Made by a program: the position numbers and the translations under genes | Part shown: in pieces, positions 30,261 to 38,071 of the stretch | How positions within the stretch are numbered: position 1 is the stretch's first letter | Layout of the letters: the number at the start of each line of letters is the position of its first letter | Source: Deltaproteobacteria bacterium RIFCSPHIGHO2_02_FULL_44_16 | GTDB taxonomy: Bacteria > UBA10199 > 2-02-FULL-44-16 | DNA: 64,000 nucleotides | Direction: 5' to 3' | NCBI GenBank assembly: GCA_001798185.1 | Contig: MGRM01000022.1 | Span: 23,111-87,110, forward strand | Notes under the pieces: model-generated | What the model was told of the DNA's origin: nothing | Seen by the model: only the letters and a program-made list of their open reading frames with translations | The model's database searches: none

Positions 30261-31487
30261 TTATGCCAACATTTTCAGAAATGACGCGGCACTGATAAGG
30301 TCAACTTGTATCCCAGCTTTGAGGTGACTCCGTGACCTTATCGGATTGGCGATAAGTTGGAATGCGCGAGCTGTCTTCAATTTGTCGGCAAAATAAAAAA
30401 GAGCCGGATGAGGATCATCAGAACTGTTTTTGCATTCTATAAGGAGATACGGTTTTCGCTCCTTGCAAATAAGAAAATCGACTTCCCTCTTTTCCTTATC
30501 GCGGATGTAGTGAAGTGTCAGACGATCTAGTCCAAGATCGTTCACATACGAGACATATTTCAAGAGATGAACTGCAACCAGATTTTCAAAGCGACTTCCT
30601 TCATCTTTAACTTCGGTCCAATCCCAGAGATACCACTTCGCTTCTTTTTTGATGAGACGCGAAAGCCGTGATGAATAGGGATAAAGCGTGAAACCATAAA
30701 AAGTTCTCTCAAGAAGGGCAAGCCAGTGTTTCACGGTATTGAAATGCACTTCGAGATCTTCCCGAAGGTTGTTTAAAGAAAGAGGCGATCCGACGCGATG
30801 AGGAAGGAGAAACATAAGCTGTTCCACCAAAGCGAGATTTCGCAAATGTTCTGTGGCTGCCAAATCCTGATTGAGAAGACGTTCAAGTCGTGTGGTTCGC
30901 CACTGAGAAAGAAACTGCTCGTTTGCCTGAAAATAGGGTTCAGGAAATCCACTGAAAGAGAGCAATCTCTCAAAGAAAGTTTGATCTTCTGGTAAGCTTT
31001 CTGCAAAAGAATGACGAAACAGATCGTCTGCAGATAAAGGCTTGGGATTTCCATTGAACGCGAGTTCTGCAACGGACAAGGGACAGAGATGATAGGTAAA
31101 GCTCCTTCCAAGGAGTGAATCTTGTCCTTTGCGATAGACGTTGAGTCCAGCGCTTCCTGTCACGATCCAGTGGGTCTGTGGTTCATACAGATCAAAGAGG
31201 CCCTTAAGCGTGTTTTTCCATCGCGGATATTTATGAATTTCATCAAAGACGATGATCTGTTGTTCTGGCTGGTTGAGTCTCATTTTTCCAGGAAAGATCG
31301 AGGTTGAAAGAAGTTTTCGGTGATCTGCCAGATCCCAATTAAAATAGTTCACTCCATCTACCACAGAGGAGAGCATTTTTTTGGCAAGAGTTGTTTTCCC
31401 GACCTGTCGCGGTCCCACCAGAAAAACCATTTGGCGCAGTCGGGTTAAATGATCACGGATGGCATTTTCCAGATATCGTGTTTGCAC
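30261..31487 (-). CDS. AAA+ ATPase with DUF4143 C-terminal domain
   Basis: About 408 aa. Walker A is LVGPRQVGKTTLAKK, Walker B is IIVFDEIHKYPRWKN, and WIVTGSAGLNV is a sensor-like motif, followed by a winged-helix region and a C-terminal DUF4143 domain. EVDFLICKERKPYLLIECK resembles a PD-(D/E)xK nuclease core. Family members are common accessory genes; their function is uncertain. The start may be the GTG at 31487 or a GTG at 31541. Upstream is a perfect 12-bp inverted repeat shared with a divergent gene. Confidence 0.85.
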   Translation of the reverse strand: MQTRYLENAIRDHLTRLRQMVFLVGPRQVGKTTLAKKMLSSVVDGVNYFNWDLADHRKLLSTSIFPGKMRLNQPEQQIIVFDEIHKYPRWKNTLKGLFDLYEPQTHWIVTGSAGLNVYRKGQDSLLGRSFTYHLCPLSVAELAFNGNPKPLSADDLFRHSFAESLPEDQTFFERLLSFSGFPEPYFQANEQFLSQWRTTRLERLLNQDLAATEHLRNLALVEQLMFLLPHRVGSPLSLNNLREDLEVHFNTVKHWLALLERTFYGFTLYPYSSRLSRLIKKEAKWYLWDWTEVKDEGSRFENLVAVHLLKYVSYVNDLGLDRLTLHYIRDKEKREVDFLICKERKPYLLIECKNSSDDPHPALFYFADKLKTARAFQLIANPIRSRSHLKAGIQVDLISAASFLKMLA

Positions 31488-31623
31488 GTTGAGAAGGTTC
31501 TCACCAAGGTGCAAAACAGTCAAGACTTTTTTGCAGTTCACTGAGAGGAAAATATCAAAAAACCCTGCAACTTTTTTAGAAAAGGTGCGAAGAGATAAGT
31601 GGATGCGTCGTTATCAATAGTTG

Positions 31624-31654
31624 TTACCAATAACTAACGGTCAGTTATTGGTAA
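31624..31654. promoter_or_regulatory. Perfect inverted repeat, possible operator
   Basis: TTACCAATAACT (31624-31635) and AGTTATTGGTAA (31643-31654) form a perfect 12-bp inverted repeat with a 7-bp spacer, 19 bp before the ATG of the 513-aa gene and between divergent genes. It could bind a dimeric regulator or form an RNA hairpin; there is no T-tract typical of a terminator on the plus strand. Confidence 0.5.
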
Positions 31655-31672
31655 ATCTTACGAAAGGTTGTT

Positions 31673-33214
31673 ATGGAGTTTTTTGGATGTAATGAGCTTG
31701 GAAGTAGAGCAGCAGCTTTTTTTCGAGGAGATGCAATCCCTTCGAAAGTGGCTATGCAAACGTGGCTGCATGTTTTTGCTCCGGATATTCAATTAGAAAG
31801 AACAAGTCAGGAAGAACAGAACAATTGGAAAGGTTGTGCTAAAGGCTGTGTTTTAGAGCAGGTCGATATTACACATTATTATGACTATGTACCCCATTCA
31901 AAACTCGCAATCGAAACGAGAGTACCGGTTGTAAGTAGATTCTGTGAGTTAGCGGAATATCAAGAAAGTGACGAAGTATCTCGTTCTTATCAATTTATTG
32001 AAACCAGATGGAGAGGTTTTTCAGACCAAAACGGAAGCTGGCAATGGCCGTGGGAAAGTATCAGATTTGATGTTGGAGATACGACGTATATCAGTCGAGG
32101 TAATTTTAGCTTACAAGAACAACTTGACGCACGTTTTTCGGGAGGATCGGCGGTTTATAAGTTCAATATTTCTCATGTTCATGAAAACGTCTTTGATAAG
32201 ATGGGTATTACCCATTTTCTCTCTCTTCAATTAAGTGAGCTTCCTGAAGTAAGAGCGGGATCTGAAGAAAAAAAGAAAATTGCAGAAAATCCAGACAGCG
32301 AAATACGGTATTCACATGCAGTTCGCTCCGCATTTGAAACTTATTTTGTAACAGATCAATCTTCAAATACAGATTGGGTTAGCGCCGTCCTCGATCTTTG
32401 GACCCCAGGGGATTTGGATGGAGATGGAGAATCGTATGATCCTGAAGATGAAATAGTTATCACTGACACTCTTTCCAGTTGGCTCGATAAGAAAATAGAC
32501 GACCGCGTATCTCATCGCTCACACATTTTTCTTCTTTCAGTCCTTCTTATGAATTGGAATCTCAAGGCTGGACGCCACCATTGGCAGTCTACAACAAGAC
32601 GAGCTGATGCTGCGGCATATATTGAGGCTGCAGGCTCATTTTTAGGTTCTTTGGAAGGAACGGCTAGTTCTGCTGATGAAGGTGCATTATTGGCGCACTT
32701 GAGCACGACTTTAAATCAGACAAGAGCAAGTAAGGAACTTTTAAGTGGAGAAGGAACTGCAGCAACATCTTCGGTAGCAGCAGATCGAGCGCAAGGACCT
32801 AAAGATATAAAAAGACCAAAACGCGGACGCAAAATAAATTTAGCAGCTGAAGCGAGAGCAACCGCAGCACTCGAAGAAGAACAGCGAAAGGCACGAGAAG
32901 CAAGAGAGGCAGCAGCACAGGCCGAAGCAGATGCTTTAGCACAACAAAAAGAAGCGGATGATGCGGCTGCTGCGCTTGAAGCCGACCAAGCTCGATTAGC
33001 AGCAGATGCTGCACGACAAGCGGAAGAAGAAGCTGCGCAGAAAAAAAGAGAAGAAGAGGCTCGTCGTCGGGAAGAGGAAGAAAGACTTAAAAGCTGTGCT
33101 GCAAAATGGGATTGTAAATATCCCTCAGATATGAATGCCTGGACATTAAAAAAAGGAGAAAGATTGTGTACCGTAAAAGAACTTGAGGAACGATGCCCAC
33201 CCCCCTCGAAATGA
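31673..33214 (+). CDS. Large unknown protein with Ala/Glu-rich coiled coil
   Basis: 513 aa, not recognised. Residues 1-310 are a globular region without known motifs but with an acidic GDLDGDGESYDPEDE segment that could bind calcium. Residues about 380-480 form a long Ala/Glu/Arg-rich helix, likely a coiled coil. The C-terminus contains CAAKWDCKYP...CTVKELEERCPP, with four Cys. There is no signal peptide. AAGG precedes the ATG. The 224-bp gap to the next gene holds AT-rich sequence with a duplicated TTTTCGGTTTT and inverted GATTTTTC/GAAAAATC, but no clear gene. Confidence 0.6.
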   Translation: MEFFGCNELGSRAAAFFRGDAIPSKVAMQTWLHVFAPDIQLERTSQEEQNNWKGCAKGCVLEQVDITHYYDYVPHSKLAIETRVPVVSRFCELAEYQESDEVSRSYQFIETRWRGFSDQNGSWQWPWESIRFDVGDTTYISRGNFSLQEQLDARFSGGSAVYKFNISHVHENVFDKMGITHFLSLQLSELPEVRAGSEEKKKIAENPDSEIRYSHAVRSAFETYFVTDQSSNTDWVSAVLDLWTPGDLDGDGESYDPEDEIVITDTLSSWLDKKIDDRVSHRSHIFLLSVLLMNWNLKAGRHHWQSTTRRADAAAYIEAAGSFLGSLEGTASSADEGALLAHLSTTLNQTRASKELLSGEGTAATSSVAADRAQGPKDIKRPKRGRKINLAAEARATAALEEEQRKAREAREAAAQAEADALAQQKEADDAAAALEADQARLAADAARQAEEEAAQKKREEEARRREEEERLKSCAAKWDCKYPSDMNAWTLKKGERLCTVKELEERCPPPSK

Positions 33215-33438
33215 TGAGGCTTTATTTTTGCCTCTTCCTGGTTGAATCTGATCTAATTTATTGAAATATAAAGATAAAATAAATTTCGAAGATACGATTT
33301 TTCGGTTTTTTTATTCCATTCTTTTCATTTTCGGTTTTCGCTTGAAAAATCACACAACTTTTTTTTCAAATCCGCGAAGAGATGGATGAAGGACGCAGGA
33401 TTCAAAAATGGGGATTATCATGAGAGTGGAGGATCGAT

Positions 33439-35058
33439 ATGTTTTCTGCTGGCGAACTGTCAAAAAATCTTACAAGTCTTAAAAGAGTTATTGAGGAGGG
33501 TCTCTGTAAGCCAGAAATCATGACTGGGAGTGGTAACCTCCAAGTTGAATGTGATAAATTTATAGAAAAAGTTATTGAGAAGGGGAAAGAATTTCCAGCA
33601 GATTCAAAAGCAGAAGATGCCTATGTTGAGACGATTGCTTTTGGTGTGACGTATCTCAGAGCTCATTTAAAAGGACAATCTGATCCAAGGGCGGGTGCGA
33701 TTGCAGCGCTTAAAGATGGAAATGTGTCCAGTTATGCTTTGGAAAAACCATTTACTGATGCCAAGCAAAATGAATATGAAACTGCAGATAAATTTATTGA
33801 AGGCGCAGTTGCAGCTGGATACGGTGCGAATACAGATTATATTCGTCTCCCCTTTGGCGGACGACTTATGCCAAGCAATTTATATCTGACCATTGGCTCG
33901 CGCAGTGATGAGACAAAACCATTCCTCCCTACATTTGCAGGAGGGGGGAGTGTAGATATCAGTTGGTTATTCTTGGATGAGCAACTCACCATTACCCCTC
34001 TTTCCATTTCATTGGAGGGTTCATATGGAGCAGCCAAACAATTTTTGCCTCCTGCACAAGAAACATCCATTGCTTTAGTTGCACTTGATGATCCTTTTGA
34101 TGACAAAGGTGGAAGAAAAGCTAGTTTCGCCGGAGACTTAAGTATTTCTGCAGCATTGAGATATATTTTTTGGAAGGAAAAAGCGCAGAAAGAGACCGTC
34201 AATGAATTTGAGGTTGATGCAGGAATTTTGTCGGCAACACTGGGGATTTTGGATATCCGATATGGAAAAGGAGTTTCTCTGGATGTGGTTACAGATGGTT
34301 TTGGACGTGTTGGGAGTGGAAAAGGTTTTGGATTAACAGTTGGCAGTGCATTTGATTTTCTTAAACTTGGAGGATCTCTTGCTGGTGGTGTTGCAACCAA
34401 AACATATGCTCTGGATCTTTTGGCCATTGGCAATCCATCTGAAGAAGCAGCCTTGGTTGATTTTGGAGGTTTTGGTGGAGGTTTTGCCGTTGGAGCTTGG
34501 TTTGCTCCTTTGGCAAGAGACGACTTTTTCAAGAAAAAATTGTTAACGCTGAATCTTCAATATGATTTGAATACATCCAGTATTACACCTGAAGACCAAC
34601 CAACAACTTCAGTGCTTAATCATAACCTTGAAAGTTGGATTAAAATTCAACCGGATGATGATTGGATGATAGCGCCTTTATATCGTCTTTCCTTTATTGA
34701 TAGTCGAGAAGGGTTCATTCAGCATGTTGCTGGTCTTGCCGTTGCTTATGACTGGTTTAAGGCAACATTGACTGTCGGTGATAAGTCAGGAGTGGTGGAA
34801 CTTGGCCCTGATCCAGATGCTCCAGGAAGTTCGCTTTCAAACTTGCAAAATCCAGGATCTCGCATTCGTCATGAAGTGGCACAAACGGGAGTATCCTTAA
34901 ATCTGGCTGCGAGATGGAAAAATATTAGTAACAGTATGTGGACGGCTCGCTTCTCCGTGATGCCGTATTTGGCAGGAGACGGTTTTAGCGGCATGGATTT
35001 CGGACTTATCACTGCTTTGCGTGTCATTGGAAACGATCCAACTCCAGGACCTTATTAA
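33439..35058 (+). CDS. Unknown protein with beta-barrel-like C-terminal half
   Basis: 539 aa, not recognised. The C-terminal two thirds alternates Gly-rich hydrophobic strands (ASFAGDLSISAALRYIFW, GFGGGFAVGAWFAPLAR, WTARFSVMPYLAGDGFSG) as in outer-membrane barrels. The protein lacks an obvious signal peptide at the chosen start, which is odd for an outer-membrane protein. GGAGG lies 7 bp before the ATG. Its stop codon overlaps the next gene's possible ATG. It probably acts together with the neighbouring lipoprotein. Confidence 0.55.
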   Translation: MFSAGELSKNLTSLKRVIEEGLCKPEIMTGSGNLQVECDKFIEKVIEKGKEFPADSKAEDAYVETIAFGVTYLRAHLKGQSDPRAGAIAALKDGNVSSYALEKPFTDAKQNEYETADKFIEGAVAAGYGANTDYIRLPFGGRLMPSNLYLTIGSRSDETKPFLPTFAGGGSVDISWLFLDEQLTITPLSISLEGSYGAAKQFLPPAQETSIALVALDDPFDDKGGRKASFAGDLSISAALRYIFWKEKAQKETVNEFEVDAGILSATLGILDIRYGKGVSLDVVTDGFGRVGSGKGFGLTVGSAFDFLKLGGSLAGGVATKTYALDLLAIGNPSEEAALVDFGGFGGGFAVGAWFAPLARDDFFKKKLLTLNLQYDLNTSSITPEDQPTTSVLNHNLESWIKIQPDDDWMIAPLYRLSFIDSREGFIQHVAGLAVAYDWFKATLTVGDKSGVVELGPDPDAPGSSLSNLQNPGSRIRHEVAQTGVSLNLAARWKNISNSMWTARFSVMPYLAGDGFSGMDFGLITALRVIGNDPTPGPY

Positions 35059-35075
35059 TGAGGAGAGAAAGACCT

Positions 35076-37697
35076 ATGAAGAAGAAATATTGGAAACAAA
35101 TTGGAATTATGGCGGCAGCGCTTGTCATAAGCGCCTGTAGCGATGGTGCGCTCAAAGTAGCGCCCCCTTCTCCGGCACTCACTCCGCCTGCTCCGATCAT
35201 TCTCGATTTCTCCGCGGATAAAACCGAGATCTCTGAAGATGGGTCGGTGACGCTGAACTACGAAGTTGCCGGCGCTGATACCGTCACGATTTCTGGAACA
35301 GGAACTGTGTCGGGAGCCTATAGCTATGCTGGCGAGCCGATGACAGAACTGAAAGGTTCGGTCACAATCGATGGCATTACCGAAACTTCAGAATTTGTGC
35401 TGACAGCAACGAAGGCTCTTCCGGTTGAAGATGAAAACGCCGCAGGCGAAGGTGAAGAAGTCAAAGCTGTGAAACGAATCTTGAAAGATCTTCCCGTTGT
35501 CCCGGCCGCAGGCCCTGAAGGTGTAGCAGAACCTGTAGAAAACCCAGTCGAGGACGAAGTCCTTCCAGAACTTACGACTACCGCAACCCTCACGATTACC
35601 GTCGTTCCAAAAGTTGAGATTAAAGTTGAACTGACAGCAGAGCCAGCTGAAGTGCGCCGTGGTGAATATGCGCTGCTTCGTTGGAACGTTGAGCCGATTG
35701 ATGTTTCGATAAGTATCAAAGCGAGTAATGGCGAAAATGTGATGGCACTGAGCGATTGCGAAGGGGATGTCATTGCCAATTACCGAGACTTTTTATCAAC
35801 CGAAATCGGCGCTGATCAAGCGATCCCGGCCGTCGGTTGTGCAGTCGTAAGCCCTGAAGCTCCTGAAACCACGTATACGCTCGATGCTGTGGATGCGAAT
35901 GGAAACAAAGGCTCTCTCCCCGTGACGGTGAAGGTGGATGAAAAAACATCGCGCCTTCAGGCTGAAATCATGGCGAGCCAAAAAGTGGTTGATCGTGGAG
36001 CAGAAGTTGAAATTAGTTGGAATGTCTCTCCTGAAGATGCGGTCATTACCATTGTTGCCGAAGGAAAATCTGATTGTCGCAATGAACTTCCTGTTGATCG
36101 AAACGACGTTCCATCAGGAAGTGTCGGTTGCATCATCAATGGTGTCACCGCTTTTACACTTACAGCTGAGATCGATGGTGAAACTTTTGAGGCAAGTGTC
36201 CTTGTTTTGGTTCAAGGTGGAGTTGCAAGTGCCCTTCAAATTCAAGCGACCCCTTGGGCTTTTGTGGGAGAGACCATTCCTCTCACCATTGCTCCTGCCC
36301 CAGGAAACAGCGCATCAGGGATCGACAAAATTTTGATTAATGGAGTCGAGCTCAGTCAAGGGATGAGCGATACAGGAGTGACGACGACGGCGACTGTCAC
36401 CGCAACTGGTGTCACGGTTGAACTCTTTGCCGGTGGTGTAGAAACTCCCACTGTCTATACTCCAGTGCACGCAGTTCAGCTAAGTGCACAGTCTTTTTCG
36501 GCTGAGGGCATTTCGCAGAGTCGCGCTCTCGTCGATCCTGCAGACTCTGAAACCCTGCTCGTGGGGCTCGATCAAAATGGATATGCAAAAGGGATTGCCA
36601 AGATTGCAAAGGTAGCGCCAAGCGGTACGAGTTACATGGAACTGAAATTTGCTGAATTGATCATGGGATCTGAAGGATTGGATTCCTATAAAGCGTCGTT
36701 AAGTTCTTTCTTCGAAAAATCAGTGAAAACTTTTCCCGTGAGCGCAATCGCAGTTCAGAAAAACGGACGACTTATCGCAGCGACGACGGGTCTTATTGCT
36801 TATAAAGAAAAAGAAGATTTCAAAACGTTGGATATTCTTGTCGAAGGAAGTTGGGAAGGGAAACCTTACGCAGGAAGTCATCCGAGTTGTTTTGGAAAAA
36901 AACAGACAGGAATTAAAGGAGATGCAGATCGTACGGAGCTTGCCTTTATGAGACAGGTTTGTGATCTCATGGCACTTGGAGAGGATCGTTTGATTGTTGC
37001 GACCGATTACGGTGCTTTTACACTTCCCAGTGTGAGCGCTTATCTCAAAGATAAGAAAAAGAATCCGTATTGTGGACATCCAACAAGTAAATGTCATCCT
37101 TCAAATGCAACTTTTAAAATGGTCGTGAGCGACCTCGAAGTCGTTGGCGATACAACTGATACCGCAACAGTATTAGCTGCAACCTCAAGTGGTGTCTATC
37201 AAAGTACCGATGGTGGAATGACATGGGAAGCGTTTGGAACGATTGGCCAAGAGAGCTTCGCTCTTTCCTACGATAAGACACGTAATGTTGTTTATGCAGG
37301 CACCAAAGCTGGTGTCTATGTTCGTGCGATGAACGGTGGCGATTGGGTCCAAAAGGGGCTTTCAGATACAGCGGTGATTGCGCTGACAGTTGATGGCGTC
37401 ACGCCGGGAATTGAAAGCACACTTCTTGCCGGAACCAAAACAGGCGCCAAGATAAGTCGCGATAGCGGAGTGACCTGGTCTGATATTCCGGTTCCAGGCA
37501 TGAAAGACAAAGGTGAAGTGCGAAGTGTGTTGATTCAGGCGAACGAAAAAGAAGGTGTCATCGATTATCGTCTGAGTGTTGGAGGTGAAAGCGGTGGAGC
37601 GCTTGCAAAACTTTCTGTTGCTCCCATGATGTCACCAACACCATCTTCTTCTGAAGAAGAATCTCCTCAAGAAGAGACACAAGAAGTTACAGAGTAA
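35076..37697 (+). CDS. Lipoprotein with Ig-like domains and BNR-type repeats
   Basis: 873 aa. The signal peptide MKKKYWKQIGIMAAALVISAC ends in lipobox VISAC. Three or more Ig-like modules follow (each with T/E-x-x-x-G-x-x-x-L-x-W/Y; for example EVRRGEYALLRWNVEP and VVDRGAEVEISWNVSPED). The C-terminal region has Asp-box/BNR repeats (GVYQSTDGGMTWEAF, GAKISRDSGVTWSDI) as in Ycf48- or sialidase-like propellers. It is probably a surface or periplasmic binding protein. I chose the ATG at 35076 with GAGGAG upstream; an ATG at 35058 overlaps the previous stop. Confidence 0.75.
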   Translation: MKKKYWKQIGIMAAALVISACSDGALKVAPPSPALTPPAPIILDFSADKTEISEDGSVTLNYEVAGADTVTISGTGTVSGAYSYAGEPMTELKGSVTIDGITETSEFVLTATKALPVEDENAAGEGEEVKAVKRILKDLPVVPAAGPEGVAEPVENPVEDEVLPELTTTATLTITVVPKVEIKVELTAEPAEVRRGEYALLRWNVEPIDVSISIKASNGENVMALSDCEGDVIANYRDFLSTEIGADQAIPAVGCAVVSPEAPETTYTLDAVDANGNKGSLPVTVKVDEKTSRLQAEIMASQKVVDRGAEVEISWNVSPEDAVITIVAEGKSDCRNELPVDRNDVPSGSVGCIINGVTAFTLTAEIDGETFEASVLVLVQGGVASALQIQATPWAFVGETIPLTIAPAPGNSASGIDKILINGVELSQGMSDTGVTTTATVTATGVTVELFAGGVETPTVYTPVHAVQLSAQSFSAEGISQSRALVDPADSETLLVGLDQNGYAKGIAKIAKVAPSGTSYMELKFAELIMGSEGLDSYKASLSSFFEKSVKTFPVSAIAVQKNGRLIAATTGLIAYKEKEDFKTLDILVEGSWEGKPYAGSHPSCFGKKQTGIKGDADRTELAFMRQVCDLMALGEDRLIVATDYGAFTLPSVSAYLKDKKKNPYCGHPTSKCHPSNATFKMVVSDLEVVGDTTDTATVLAATSSGVYQSTDGGMTWEAFGTIGQESFALSYDKTRNVVYAGTKAGVYVRAMNGGDWVQKGLSDTAVIALTVDGVTPGIESTLLAGTKTGAKISRDSGVTWSDIPVPGMKDKGEVRSVLIQANEKEGVIDYRLSVGGESGGALAKLSVAPMMSPTPSSSEEESPQEETQEVTE

Positions 37698-37704
37698 TTC
37701 TCTA

Positions 37705-37841
37705 AAAACCTCTTTCAAAATGTTTTAATGATTGCGGGTCCTGCTGCCTGCGGCATTCCGGAGTCTCCGCGAATATGCGAAGACATCCGAAATAGCCTCC
37801 GGCATCACCCGCAAGTAATTATCTCTTTTGAAAGAGGTTTT
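37705..37841. repeat. Family A palindromic element, copy A2b
   Basis: 137 bp with perfect 16-bp arms AAAACCTCTTTCAAAA and TTTTGAAAGAGGTTTT. The core matches A2a (GCGGGTCCTGCTGCCTGCGG; GGCATCACCCGCAAGTAATT). It begins 7 bp after the lipoprotein stop, and the hairpin ends in T-rich sequence, so it may double as a terminator. Confidence 0.88.
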
Positions 37842-37900
37842 GAATTGTCACTGGTGTTTTTTTCTCTTTTTTGCCAAACAATCTTTAGAAAACGTCTCTC

Positions 37901-38020
37901 GGAGGCGTTGTCTTGCTACGGCAAAAATCCTCAGACGCCGGATTTTTGCCTGCGCTTCAGCCTGCTGGGTATTGAGGCTTCGTTTCCAGCGTCTGAAGAC
38001 GCCGCTCGACAAACGCCTCC
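37901..38020. repeat. Nested palindromic repeat H
   Basis: 120 bp with outer arms GGAGGCGTTGTC and GACAAACGCCTCC and an inner perfect hairpin GGCAAAAATCC...GGATTTTTGCC (37920-37950). AGACGC/GCGTCT pairs lie between. It fills the region before the subtilase gene. With A2b it makes this 374-bp gap (37698-38071) almost entirely palindromic sequence without a gene. Confidence 0.7.
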
Positions 38021-38071
38021 TGCGGCCTTTTCTGATTAAAAACTGTTTTGAAATAATTCACGAGGGGGAAT

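Noticed and set aside
33215..33438. Intrinsic terminator after the 513-aa gene (GAGGC/GCCTC)
   Set aside because: The stem is only 5 bp, the T-tract lies in the loop rather than after the stem.
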